From CAXXOK01 sp963664595 (GTDB taxonomy: Bacteria; Bacillota; Clostridia; Christensenellales; Aristaeellaceae): DNA of 64,000 nt. The notes beneath the pieces are model-generated. The model saw only the letters and a program-made list of their open reading frames with translations, ran no database searches and was not told the origin of the DNA. The stretch lies in assembly GCA_963664595.2 (NCBI GenBank), contig CAXXOK010000011.1, positions 496,001 to 560,000 of the forward strand, written 5' to 3'. A program made the position numbers and the translations under genes. How positions within the stretch are numbered: position 1 is the stretch's first letter; each line of letters starts with the position of its first letter. Of the stretch, positions 1-8,019 are shown in pieces.

Positions 1-1135
1 CACAATGGGATAAATACCGATCTCTAGTCGATTGAGGTAACCTGAGCTCAGACAGTACGGTCTACCCATTGCTCAATAAAGTCTTCATATTTAGTCCGAA
101 GTTGATAATAATTGAGAACTTCATAACCGTTGCTATGGATATTAGCGATTTGGTATGCGGACTAGCAGATATGATAAAATTATCAGCAAATCCCAACTTA
201 TTGAAGTACTACACTTTCGTATCCATGTGTGAATGCAAGACTCCGATGTCGTCAGCAACAACAATGGATCCCAGTAATCGATCCAAGGTTCTTATCTGAT
301 TTATGTATTTGTCAGTATAGTGGTTGACTACTGGCTAAAAAGGGGAGCATGTTATCGTTTCAAACTGCAGTCATAACCTTTTTCAAAGAATTGGCAGATT
401 TAGTGGCACAATTCCACTGTTGCGCCGATTATTGTGAGTTCATAATCTATATTGAACCAGGTGGATCAATGTCTTTCAAACAATGCGGTACAGAAAAGTA
501 TGAAGTCCTGGACGATACATACTGTTGATTATAGTATACCAATTGTTTTAGCATGGATTCATCCGCAACATCTGCCATAATGGCCATTGTACTCGATTGG
601 ACGATAAGCCCCATATGACACTATCGATATCTGAGCATGTGGTATACCAAGCGAAAGCAATGCGACGCTGCTTTGCTGCGAAGATCATACTGGCTGGGTC
701 ATACCTGTATAAGCCGTAGATATCCACGGACGATATAAATGTGCCGAACCCGATCTAAACGTGGAGATTAGATTGCTTGTTATAAAGGACTTATTGCTTC
801 GATATTCCAGTGACAAGACACAGTACGTTAATATTGGTTGCCCCAGACTATGCATCCGTGTATATCGAGCTGTAGTGAATCGAAATGGCATCCATAATAT
901 CTAATATCAGTAATTAGTGACACATATGAGCATCTCTCTCCAACCAGTTGAAATAACTGATAATTAGGAATTATCAGAGCCATAATCGAGCAAAAGCACT
1001 CACAAAAAAAGTATCAAGCAGCAAAGAAAACCCTATAGCGAAACCCTCCAGTTCTCCTCAATGCTGCCAAGCACTGTTAATTTCATTCTGTAATGTTTAG
1101 GATAATATAAACATATTACAGGAGTGACTTGAATA
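1..1135. other. AT-rich stretch without a recognisable intact gene
   Basis: About 1.1 kb of AT-rich DNA before the recombinase gene. Open frames here are short, lack convincing ribosome binding sites and are broken by stops on both strands. Some short minus-strand stretches (about 120-290 and 420-600) look protein-like but carry in-frame stops, which suggests decayed coding sequence. I do not recognise a family. The last 150 bases hold a palindrome (957-977) and an imperfect inverted repeat at 1089-1121 just upstream of the recombinase, where a promoter or operator would be expected. Confidence 0.5.
957..977. promoter_or_regulatory. Palindrome resembling the cassette recombination sites
   Basis: Nine-base arms CTGATAATT and AATTATCAG flank AGG. 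Read another way it is GATAA, a 7-base centre (TTAGGAA), then TTATC. That is the same arm sequence and the same spacing as the two inverted sites at 2135-2155 and 6751-6768, but with a different centre. It lies about 160 bases upstream of the recombinase start. It could be a recombinase binding or autoregulatory site. GATAA/TTATC pairs are common in AT-rich DNA, so this is tentative. Confidence 0.35.
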
Positions 1136-2080
1136 ATGACATGTCTAGAAGAACAGGTGGCTAACTATATGCAGGTTTGTAAAACGCAGAAACTTTTGTC
1201 TAAGAACAGTCTTCGCGCTTATAAAGTAGATTTCAGGCAATTTATTGAGTATATAGGATCGCAATATCCCGAAGTGCAGAATGTCGCAGATATATCAAAG
1301 GATATGCTTCGCAGCTTTGTCGGGGAACTTTTGTCGAAATATGCTTCCCAAACATGCAAACGAAAAATTGCATGTATTAAAGCGTTTTTCAACCACCTAG
1401 AGTTTGAGGATATTATTGAGGTCAATCTATTTCGCAAAATAAGAATCAAATACAAAGAACCCCAGAGACTGCCAAAAACAATGTCTGAACAAGAAATGGA
1501 GCAGATTTTGAACTTGTTTTATTCAATGGAGGCAAAAGCTCGTTCTTCCCAGGAGAAATTCAGAGCATCACGAGCAGTGGCATGTATTGAACTATTGTTT
1601 GCTACTGGCCTACGTATAGGTGAGTTGTGCCATTTGCGCTCAAATTCGGTTGATTTGAAAGCATTCACTGTTACTGTGATTGGAAAAGGCAACAAGGAAC
1701 GTGTCATCTTCATTGCCTCTCCTGATGTTGTTCTAGCTTTGAAAAAATATCTTTCGATAAAGCAAACTCTCGGTCTTGAATCGCAGTATTTCTTTGTTAG
1801 TCAACATGGGCCACGATATACAGAAGAAGCCGTTCGAGCACTGATCCATAGGACGATTTCTCCATTGTTAAAGCGTAGAATCACCCCTCATATGTTTCGG
1901 CATTCTTTTGCTTCTCTTTTATTGGAGAACGATGTGGATCTTAAAATGATACAAGAGCTGCTTGGACATTCATCAATCACAACAACTCAAATATACATTC
2001 ACTTGACGACAGGCAAGCTCAAACAGGCATTACAGCTGCATCACCCAAGATGCTCAATGAAACTTCAAGTTGAAGGATAA
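1136..2080 (+). CDS. Tyrosine recombinase/integrase (XerC/XerD-like)
   Basis: A 314-residue site-specific recombinase that would cut and rejoin DNA through a covalent phosphotyrosine. Residues 1 to about 105 match the SAM-like core-binding domain, and about 110-305 the catalytic domain. Visible catalytic residues are Arg160 in GLRIGELCHLR, His252 and Arg255 in HMFRHSF, the histidine of GHSS (about 278) and the nucleophile Tyr287 in IYIHLT. The length is normal for Xer-type or small integrases. It starts at ATG 1136 behind AGGAG. It sits 55 bases from a perfect inverted repeat that brackets the next three genes, so it may act as an invertase for that cassette. It could equally be the integrase of the AT-rich island that ends at tRNA-Ala. 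The family call is firm; the substrate is inferred. Confidence 0.9.
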   Translation: MTCLEEQVANYMQVCKTQKLLSKNSLRAYKVDFRQFIEYIGSQYPEVQNVADISKDMLRSFVGELLSKYASQTCKRKIACIKAFFNHLEFEDIIEVNLFRKIRIKYKEPQRLPKTMSEQEMEQILNLFYSMEAKARSSQEKFRASRAVACIELLFATGLRIGELCHLRSNSVDLKAFTVTVIGKGNKERVIFIASPDVVLALKKYLSIKQTLGLESQYFFVSQHGPRYTEEAVRALIHRTISPLLKRRITPHMFRHSFASLLLENDVDLKMIQELLGHSSITTTQIYIHLTTGKLKQALQLHHPRCSMKLQVEG

Positions 2081-2101
2081 TAGGATAATCGTTTACAAAT
2101 A

Positions 2102-2130
2102 TTGACTTGGAGTATAGAATGTGACATGAT
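2102..2130 (+). promoter_or_regulatory. Candidate promoter reading into the cassette
   Basis: TTGACT, 17 bases, then CATGAT: a good -35 and a weak -10. It lies just outside the left inverted site and points at the polyprenyl-synthase gene. If the cassette inverts, this promoter would stay in place and lose that gene. It was assigned by eye. Confidence 0.4.
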
Positions 2131-2134
2131 ATGA

Positions 2135-2155
2135 ATGATAACTCTTTATTATCAT
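2135..2155. other. Left recombination-type site, inverted partner of 6751-6768
   Basis: ATGATAA, a 7-base centre CTCTTTA, then TTATCAT, so the arms are a perfect 7-base inverted pair around an asymmetric centre. Bases 2136-2153 (TGATAACTCTTTATTATC) are the exact reverse complement of 6751-6768. An 18-base perfect match at this distance is not expected by chance. The layout of short inverted arms around a 6-8 base asymmetric spacer is that of tyrosine-recombinase crossover sites. The site ends three bases before the GTG start of the next gene. Confidence 0.6.
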
Positions 2156-2157
2156 AG

Positions 2158-3198
2158 GTGGTGAAATGTGTGGGGGCGTTTTATGATATCGTCATGTCTT
2201 CGAAGCCAAATTCATTTCAGGAATTATTTAATATGCAATGGAATCAATCACTAGATTGTTTGGATCTAAAGTATGCAAATGCAATCCAAATGCGTATTGG
2301 TAATCAGCTAAGGCCAAAGCTGACATGCTGGGGAGCCGCTATTCATAGCAATAGTCCTGAAGATATAGATCTCAATTTGGTTGCAAAAATCGCAGCAAGC
2401 ATAGAAATGCTGCATAAGGCATCTATTATTATTGATGATATGATAGATCACGATGATGCCAGGCACGGGAAGCAAACTTTTCATCTACAGTATGGTGAAG
2501 ACAGAGCCACTATCTTCGCACTGGTACTTATTGGGAAAGGAGCGTCTGCTTTAAGTGAAATTTTTACCGGAAGAAGCTTTTATACGAAATGCTTACAGCT
2601 GTATACAGAGACAATCAAGCGGATGGCAACTGGTTGTTTGTATGAGCTGGATTTAGATAGAATAACACGCTTTGAATCTAAGCGGATTAAGGAGATCATA
2701 GATTTTGAAACTATATCATTGATAAAAAACAGCCTTTTACTTGGGTATTGGTCACATGGGGATGAAAATAAAGTTATAGAAAAGATAATAATTGAAATTG
2801 GCAAGGATTGTGGTTATATCTTTCAAGTTTTAAACGATCTCGAACCATTCGCATGTATGGAAAAAAATCAAAAATACAAAGGCGGAGAAAACATAGATAT
2901 CAACAGAAATCGAAAGAATATTGCGGTAGCATATATTTTTGGCGCGGCAACAAATAGGGAGAAGGACAAACTTCTTGCTGCTGATGATGTTGAGCTGCAA
3001 AAAATGCTTTTTGATCTATACACGAAATACTGTGTACATAAAATGCTCAGTAATGAGGTAGCTCTCCTAGTAAAAAGCATATTAATCCAAGCAGATCAAA
3101 TGCCACAAAACGGAGTGATGAAAGAGTGTATCAATGATTTTAAAACTTTTATTAATGAAATGGTATCCATTTGTTTCTCAAGGCTAGAGCAGCGGTAA
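2158..3198 (+). CDS. Polyprenyl synthase-like class 1 isoprenoid enzyme
   Basis: A 346-residue protein of the trans-isoprenyl diphosphate synthase fold. The first aspartate-rich motif is clear: DDMID at residues 93-97, followed by DARHGKQTFH, which corresponds to the usual RRGxPTxH stretch. The second motif, normally DDxxD, reads NDLEPF at 226-231. The Mg2+-binding pattern there is altered, so chain elongation may be weak or the enzyme may transfer a prenyl group instead, as ComQ-like members do. The start is uncertain: GTG at 2158 has AGGTGG overlapping it, and an in-frame ATG lies at 2194. It is followed tail-to-tail by the membrane protein gene (15-base overlap), then a geranylgeranyl-reductase-family gene. 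A role in making a prenylated lipid or peptide is inferred. Confidence 0.75.
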   Translation: MVKCVGAFYDIVMSSKPNSFQELFNMQWNQSLDCLDLKYANAIQMRIGNQLRPKLTCWGAAIHSNSPEDIDLNLVAKIAASIEMLHKASIIIDDMIDHDDARHGKQTFHLQYGEDRATIFALVLIGKGASALSEIFTGRSFYTKCLQLYTETIKRMATGCLYELDLDRITRFESKRIKEIIDFETISLIKNSLLLGYWSHGDENKVIEKIIIEIGKDCGYIFQVLNDLEPFACMEKNQKYKGGENIDINRNRKNIAVAYIFGAATNREKDKLLAADDVELQKMLFDLYTKYCVHKMLSNEVALLVKSILIQADQMPQNGVMKECINDFKTFINEMVSICFSRLEQR

Positions 3199-3979
3199 AG
3201 ATATAAAAGGAAGGCTTGCTACTTTGTTATACAGATTGAATATATGAACAACAAACGTAACCATTAACATGATTGTTTCATAGCTGAGCTGGCGTTTGAG
3301 TGGGTAATCTTTCGATTTTCGTATCGTATCAACTAATATGTTATACGCAATTATTGTCGTAAAACTGGTAGATTTCTCGTCAGCACGTTCCTTTTCCAAA
3401 AACATCAATTCGCTTAAATTCTTAATACTTCGCCCTTTCAAATTAGAAACAATCTTAGATATCAGCTGGAATTGCACTCTGTTAATTATGGGGAATGCAA
3501 CGACTACAAGCAGGAATACGGCAATCCACGATATGATAAAAGCGAAATTGTTTGGCATGTTGATAGAAATCGTGGTTGTAATTGTGATTTGATTAGCTGG
3601 AACTAAGATGGCATATTCTATTACATAAATTAGGCCAATAAATAGGAAATAGTTCCTTAATCTTTGTGAGATCATAGCCATGTTCGTGATCCATTTGGTA
3701 TCCGCCGGCGTATATTGATCATAGTCTATTACTTCGCATTTCCCTGCTTTATAAATAAACCATAGAAAGAACAAGTACTGGGCATACGAATATACTCCGA
3801 AAAGCACGCTGCTACCGGCAATAAAAATCGCGTATATTCCAACTATATCTATTTTTATGTATTCCAGCAAAACAATACAGGTAAAGAAAAAAGTTGTAAC
3901 AATGATGGATGCAAGAAAGGGCCACAATGATTTTTGTATCGGCAAATATCTCTCAGTAAAGGCGCCTGATATTTCTGGA

Positions 3980-5317
3980 GATAGCGTACAATAAAGGTTG
4001 CAATTTAGGAAAAGAGAGATGGAAAAACCATTAGGGCTCCGAAAGAATGAATTGAGAGATACATTCGAAAGGAGAACCCCTAATGGCACAAGGAAAGCGT
4101 ACCATAAACCTGACGGAATTACTACTGGAATGCATGGGGAAACCCGACCCAATGCTCAATATGCTGAAGTGGCTCTGCGATCAGCTCATGGAGGCAGAGA
4201 TATCCGGGCAGTTGGGAGCGGAAAAGAACGAACGCAGCGAAGGGCGCGGAGGGTATCGCAGCGGCTACCGGCCCAGAAGGCTGGATACACGGATGGGAAC
4301 AATGTACCTGCTCATACCCAAAGCCAGAAACGGCGGGTACATCCCGTTGCATCATCACCGAACGCAAACGAAGCGAAGCAGCCCTGATTGAGGTGGTGCA
4401 GGAAGCGTTTGTGCAGGGCGTGTCCACGCGCAAGATCGAAAAATTGGCCAAGCGACTGGGGATAGAAAACCTGTCGCACAGCCAGGTAAGCGTCATGACG
4501 AAGGGGCTCAACGAGCAAGTGGAAGCTTTCCGCAATCGATCTTTGTCCGACACACGCTATCCTGTGCTATGGGTGGATGCACTGTATGAGAAGGTGCGTT
4601 TCAACGGGAAGGTCGTGAGTATGGCGATCCTGATCGTATGCGGCGTGAACACGCAGGGAAAACGCGAAGTGCTGGCCGTTGAGCCGATGCTGGAGGAATC
4701 CACCAGCAGCTATAAGCATCTGTTCACGCAGTTGAAGACCCGTGGATTGGAAACGCCTGCACTGGTCGTATCGGACGCGAATGCCGGGTTAATCCGCGCC
4801 ATCCGGGAAAGCTTTCCCGGTGCGTCATGGCAACGATGCAAGGTGCATTTCATGCGGGATATCCTCGCCCATGTATCGCACAAAGAAAAGGACACCTTTG
4901 CCAAACACCTCAAGGAAATCTGGCTGGTGTCAAGCGCTGCGCTGGCGAGGCAACGGGCTGAAGAATTAGCGGAAACTTACGAAAAACGCTTTCCCAAGGC
5001 CATTGAAACGCTGGACAATGGGTTGGAGGATTCCCTGTCCTTCTATGGCTTTCCGGATTTGGACGCGCGCAGGATCGCTTCGACCAATATGCTGGAACGG
5101 CTTAACAAGGAAATCCGGCGGCGAACACGCGTTGTCGGGATCTTCCCCAATCAGGAATCGTATGTGCGGCTCGTGACGACCTACCTGATCGAATACGCTG
5201 AGGACTGGTCGGTTTCCCGCGCCTACCTCAGCGAGCAATCCCTGCAGGGATTGCTCGGCAAAGCCGCTTGATGCATCGTTCGGAGCCCTGAAATTGCAAC
5301 CTTTTCTTGACACTAGC
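3980..5317 (+). mobile_element. IS256-family insertion sequence with 8-bp target duplication
   Basis: About 1338 bp. The ends are imperfect inverted repeats of about 27 bases: the left end begins GATAGCGTACAATAAAGG, and the right end reversed begins GCTAGTGTCAAGAAAAGG; both continue TTGCAATTT. The direct duplication TTTCTGGA flanks it at 3972-3979 and 5318-5325. Length, ends and 8-base duplication fit IS256. It carries one transposase reading frame, now frameshifted. Its base composition is richer in GC than the surrounding island, which indicates a later arrival. Confidence 0.9.
4083..5271 (+). pseudogene. IS256-family transposase, frameshifted
   Basis: Mutator/IS256-type DDE transposase. 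The first frame (from ATG 4083) gives the N-terminus with ELLLECMGKPDPMLNMLKW and runs out of frame just after GGYIP, near 4342. The correct family sequence continues in another frame (ITERKRSEAALIEVV, then QEAFVQGVSTRKIEKL) to the stop at 5271. One extra base or two missing bases account for this. The catalytic core remains: Asp in LWVDALYEK, Asp in VVSDANAGLI and Glu in NMLERLNKEIRRR. IS256 elements do not normally use programmed frameshifting, so this is probably a dead copy unless it is a base-calling error. If active elsewhere, the enzyme moves the element by a circular intermediate. Confidence 0.85.
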
Positions 5318-5633
5318 TTTCTGGATTTCGTTTTAAGAGAAAATCAGTGCTATCGATTTCAAAACGTTTTACTTCCTTGAAAAAACCTTTCATAGCATAG
5401 ACTAACATCGTAGTGGCCAAGATAAGCAAGACCTGATGGAGCGTGAAATTTGAGAACCTAAAGTTAGAATAGTAGTCGATAACCTGTCCAACAATAAATA
5501 GTAATAAACAATATATTACCCAGTTCTTCCAATGGAAGCTAATGAATTTATTTATAACCCACTGTGGTAATCTATTCCTCATTTTCTTATTTCTCATGTC
5601 ATACCCAGCTTTCTTTAAGGAGTGTGAAGCGAA

Positions 5634-6755
5634 TTGATAAAATGTAACGTTTTAGTAGTTGGGGGTGGACCCTCCGGCTCATTTGCATCAAGTTTATTAT
5701 CAAAGGCAGGGCTTGATGTTTGCTTGATTGATCGATCTTCTTTCCCTCGCGATAAAATATGTGGGGGCTTGATTACGCAAAAGGCGCATGCACTTATCCT
5801 TGCCCATATGCCCGACCTTAAGATCGTTAGCAGCCAAATAGACGGTATTGCTGTTTTTCATAAAAACGACCTTGTTCTCTCATTGACTGCTCTATCACCC
5901 TTAAAATTAGTTTGGCGGTATCAGTTCGATAATGCACTACTTAATGAATCAATTCATAATGGCACAAAAGCCTTGTTAGGCCAATCTATTATCGCATATG
6001 ATTTCGATATTAAAACCATTCTGCTTGAGAATCATACAGAAATACACTACGATTTTCTGATTGGGGCAGATGGTGTGTTTAGCACCGTTCGTCAGAAGAT
6101 GGGATTGCCGAAAAATCTTGCCGGATTTTGTGCTGATCTGCAAATGCCCTACCCGTCAGAAGAAGGCTTCATTATTAACCAGAGAATGGTTGAGATCCAC
6201 TACGGTTTCTGTGAACGTGGGTATGCTTGGTTATTTCCCAGAGAAGATGCCCTTGTTACTGGTTTAGGCAATGTAGAAAATTTCAAAAACAAGAAGCATA
6301 TTGTTACTGCGTTCGATACATTTTGCAAAGCTCGGGGGATTCCACAAAACACGTCGTGTAAAGGTGCTCATCTTCCATCGGGAAACACTGCTTTGCTTGG
6401 TTTGGAGGGTCTGCATGACATTCTACTTGTCGGCGATGCTGCCGGGCTAATTGATCCCATTACTGGAGAGGGAATCTATTATGCGTTGTATTCAGCAAAA
6501 AAAGCTGCTGAAGCTATTCTAGCAAAAGGGAATGTACTGGCTGATTACTACCGCTCTATGCATCCAGAGCTCAATAGAATACGCTCTGCCATTCAAACCC
6601 GTGATACTTTTTTGAATCCAGTTGCCCTAAAGCATAATCTCTCTTCTTTGCAAAATGTGCCACAATATGTGGAAGCACTAATAGATGATACCATTCTTAA
6701 CTATTCCAGATCATATAAAGATGCAAGCGATGAATTATTCCAATTATTGCGATAA
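5634..6755 (+). CDS. Geranylgeranyl reductase-family FAD-dependent oxidoreductase
   Basis: A 373-residue flavoprotein of the GG-reductase/digeranylgeranylglycerophospholipid reductase group. The N-terminus has the FAD-binding Rossmann loop (VVGGGPSGS, residues 8-16) followed by the conserved DKICGGLI stretch. The second FAD motif, GDAAGLIDPITGEGI, lies near residues 268-282 and includes the typical P-x-T-GEGI. Such enzymes saturate double bonds of prenyl chains. The start is TTG 5634 behind AAGGAG with an 11-base gap; no better start exists. The gene begins 36 bases from the divergent start of the disrupted membrane protein and ends inside the right inverted site, its TAA at 6753-6755. With the upstream polyprenyl-synthase-like gene it suggests formation and reduction of a prenyl group. 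The substrate is unknown. Confidence 0.8.
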   Translation: MIKCNVLVVGGGPSGSFASSLLSKAGLDVCLIDRSSFPRDKICGGLITQKAHALILAHMPDLKIVSSQIDGIAVFHKNDLVLSLTALSPLKLVWRYQFDNALLNESIHNGTKALLGQSIIAYDFDIKTILLENHTEIHYDFLIGADGVFSTVRQKMGLPKNLAGFCADLQMPYPSEEGFIINQRMVEIHYGFCERGYAWLFPREDALVTGLGNVENFKNKKHIVTAFDTFCKARGIPQNTSCKGAHLPSGNTALLGLEGLHDILLVGDAAGLIDPITGEGIYYALYSAKKAAEAILAKGNVLADYYRSMHPELNRIRSAIQTRDTFLNPVALKHNLSSLQNVPQYVEALIDDTILNYSRSYKDASDELFQLLR

Positions 6756-6768
6756 TAAAGAGTTATCA
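6751..6768. other. Right recombination-type site, inverted partner of 2136-2153
   Basis: GATAATAAAGAGTTATCA, the exact reverse complement of 2136-2153. It has the same GATAA, 7-base centre, TTATC layout. It overlaps the stop codon of the flavoenzyme gene, so the pair encloses the three cassette genes tightly. Identity ends outside the 18 bases. Inverted orientation with identical centres predicts inversion of the intervening 4.6 kb rather than excision. Confidence 0.6.
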
Positions 6769-6971
6769 AAATGGTTTTGGCTGCTTATTCCCCAAAATCC
6801 CAGCAATAATAGAACCCATAAAGCCACTGAGAATATGTATTTTTATACTCTTGTGATATAATGGCTATAAATAACTGCTGCAAACACTTGATTTACACAT
6901 TATTCTTAAAGCAACTCATTCTTGATAAATACTTATCTAGTAAATACTGCTTGATAAAGTGAGGCGTAATT

Positions 6972-7480
6972 ATGGCAAACATCATTGGAACTGTAATAAC
7001 CGTTGAAAAGTTTTTACAAAATGAGGAAGCAAAAGTATACTTGCCCTCTACTCCAGATGATGGGCCTGCAATAGTTCTTGAGAAGGATAGAAAATATATA
7101 ATACCTGATTTTCAACGTGAAATCCGCTGGAAAGATGAAAATATTATTGAGCTAGCTTCAGATATTAGTAAGGGTGATGTTTTTCTTGGCAACATAATAC
7201 TTAGTAAGCAACGTGAAAAAAATATTATATTATTGACGGACAGCAGCGCATTACAATATTGCTTATGCTTCTAAAATACATAGAACATATTTCTGAAGGA
7301 GCAGTTACAGTATTTCCAACCTGTTTTTTCCAGATAGATAGCTTTTTGAAATATAGTAAGTTAGTAGCATCTAATGTACGACTAGCAGACTTGTCTAACA
7401 TCAAGAAATGGAATATACTGATGTTAGACATGTCTGCTAGTTGTACACACAGTTTTATTCATCAATATTTACTATTATAA
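6972..7480 (+). pseudogene. DUF262 (GmrSD/ParB-like) protein, frameshifted and truncated
   Basis: It starts at ATG 6972 behind GTGAGG. The first frame gives the DUF262 N-terminus, with IPDFQREIRW and DVFLGNIILSK near residues 45-80. Near 7225-7235 the frame is lost, and the hallmark IIDGQQRITILLMLL continues in the next frame, running to a stop at 7480 after unrelated-looking residues. DGQQR is the nucleotide-binding signature of DUF262 and of the GmrS-like part of type IV restriction enzymes. Full proteins are several hundred residues, so both a frameshift and loss of the C-terminal part are present. A defence-gene relic is the likely reading. The 3' part contains a long inverted repeat (7375-7447). 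Confidence 0.75.
7375..7447. repeat. 27-bp inverted repeat with 19-base spacer
   Basis: Arms 7375-7401 and 7421-7447 are complementary at 25 of 27 positions. Each contains ACTAGCAGAC and TGTCTAACAT in order. There is no T-run after it, so it is not a standard terminator. It lies in the decayed tail of the DUF262 relic, where that sequence stops looking like protein. It may be the scar or the end pair of a small mobile element. Confidence 0.7.
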
Positions 7481-7484
7481 GCAG

Positions 7485-7784
7485 TCAGTTATTCACTAAC
7501 CAATCTTGAACTTGTTCTATACACCATGGCAGATTGTCTCTGATTTGATAAACCCAAAATCGTTTTACGTCCCAACCCATTTCAAATAGCAGTTGATTTC
7601 TCAGCTGATCCCGATAACAAAGTTCGCCATTCCAATCCTTATGGTACATTTCTTCATCCACTTCGATATCCAGCCTATGCTCACCATGTAACAACGCTAG
7701 ATCGAGCCAATATTTATCAACCGGATACTGGGGTGTGGTTATAATATTCTCATCAAAAAATGCCGAATACTTGGGTGCCCTATC
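7485..7784 (-). pseudogene. Endonuclease-domain remnant (MTES_1575/DUF559-like)
   Basis: The minus-strand frame is open from about 7784 to the stop at 7485 and encodes the last 90 or so residues of a PD-(D/E)XK-type domain. It shows PQYPVDKYWLDLALL, then LDIEVDEEMYHKDW, RDQLRNQLLFEMGW and VKRFWVYQI. The D...E-V-D core and RD-x-x-RN helix match the restriction-endonuclease-like C-terminal domain found on large helicases and in Vsr-like proteins. No start codon or upstream domain is present; a stop precedes the open part. It is therefore a 3' fragment of a larger defence or repair gene. An internal ATG at 7694 would give only 69 residues. Confidence 0.65.
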
Positions 7785-7837
7785 TAATTATAATGCAGAA
7801 TCAAGTGCGGTATAAAGTGCGGTACAAACAAAAGAAG

Positions 7838-7867
7838 ACGCTTATGAAATCCTTATTTCATAAGCGT
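7838..7867 (-). terminator. Hairpin with T-rich tail on the minus strand
   Basis: Twelve-base perfect arms (ACGCTTATGAAA and complement) around a 6-base loop. On the minus strand the stem is followed by CTTCTTTTGTTTG, so it could end transcription coming from tRNA-Ala. Confidence 0.5.
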
Positions 7868-7899
7868 TTGCTATGGTACGGTCGATGGGACTTGAGCCT

Positions 7900-7935
7900 G
7901 CAAACCCCTCACAGAGTATACTGTGAGGGGTTTGC
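7900..7935. repeat. 15-bp perfect inverted repeat
   Basis: Arms GCAAACCCCTCACAG (7900-7914) and its complement (7921-7935) flank AGTATA. No T-run follows on either strand. It lies 85 bases from the tRNA-Ala 3' end, at the change from AT-rich to GC-rich sequence. Confidence 0.6.
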
Positions 7936-8019
7936 ACAGATCATTCTTGATCCTGTTTCACGATCATTCCGAACAATCCATTTACGAAGATGAATGAACG
8001 GTTCGTATTTCGTGGTGAT

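Larger units (their letters stand above)
3184..5597 (-). pseudogene. Polytopic membrane protein gene split by the IS256-family element
   Basis: Two halves of one minus-strand gene lie on either side of the insertion: the 5' part from ATG 5597 to about 5318, and the 3' part from 3979 to the stop at 3184. Removing the element and one copy of the 8-base duplication joins the halves in frame (KRNPE then ISGAFTERY) into a protein of about 355 residues. It has roughly six hydrophobic segments, including CLLLFIVGQVI, LASIIVTTFFFTCIVLL and FIISWIAVFLLVVVAF. I do not recognise the family; the NDxxDxxxD loops of UbiA prenyltransferases are absent. Its place between two isoprenoid-type genes suggests a linked role. 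As it stands the gene should be inactive, yielding at best a 94-residue N-terminal piece ending in the IS. Confidence 0.8.

Noticed and set aside
161..176. TGATAA-AA-TTATCA near the left end as another recombinase site
   Set aside because: The centre is 2 bases, not 7, and such short pairs are expected in AT-rich DNA.
4083..4391. Programmed frameshift in the transposase
   Set aside because: IS256-family elements normally use one frame and no slippery run is present at the break; mutation or base error is simpler.
7375..7447. CRISPR-like repeat
   Set aside because: There is only one inverted pair and no regularly spaced direct repeats; no CRISPR array is visible in the window.
7868..7899. 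Minus-strand sequence resembling a tRNA 3' end (GGCTCAAGTCCC ... ACCA)
   Set aside because: The T-stem pairs poorly, the loop base before TC is wrong and no matching 5' acceptor half is present; it might be an old attachment-site scar but I cannot support it.
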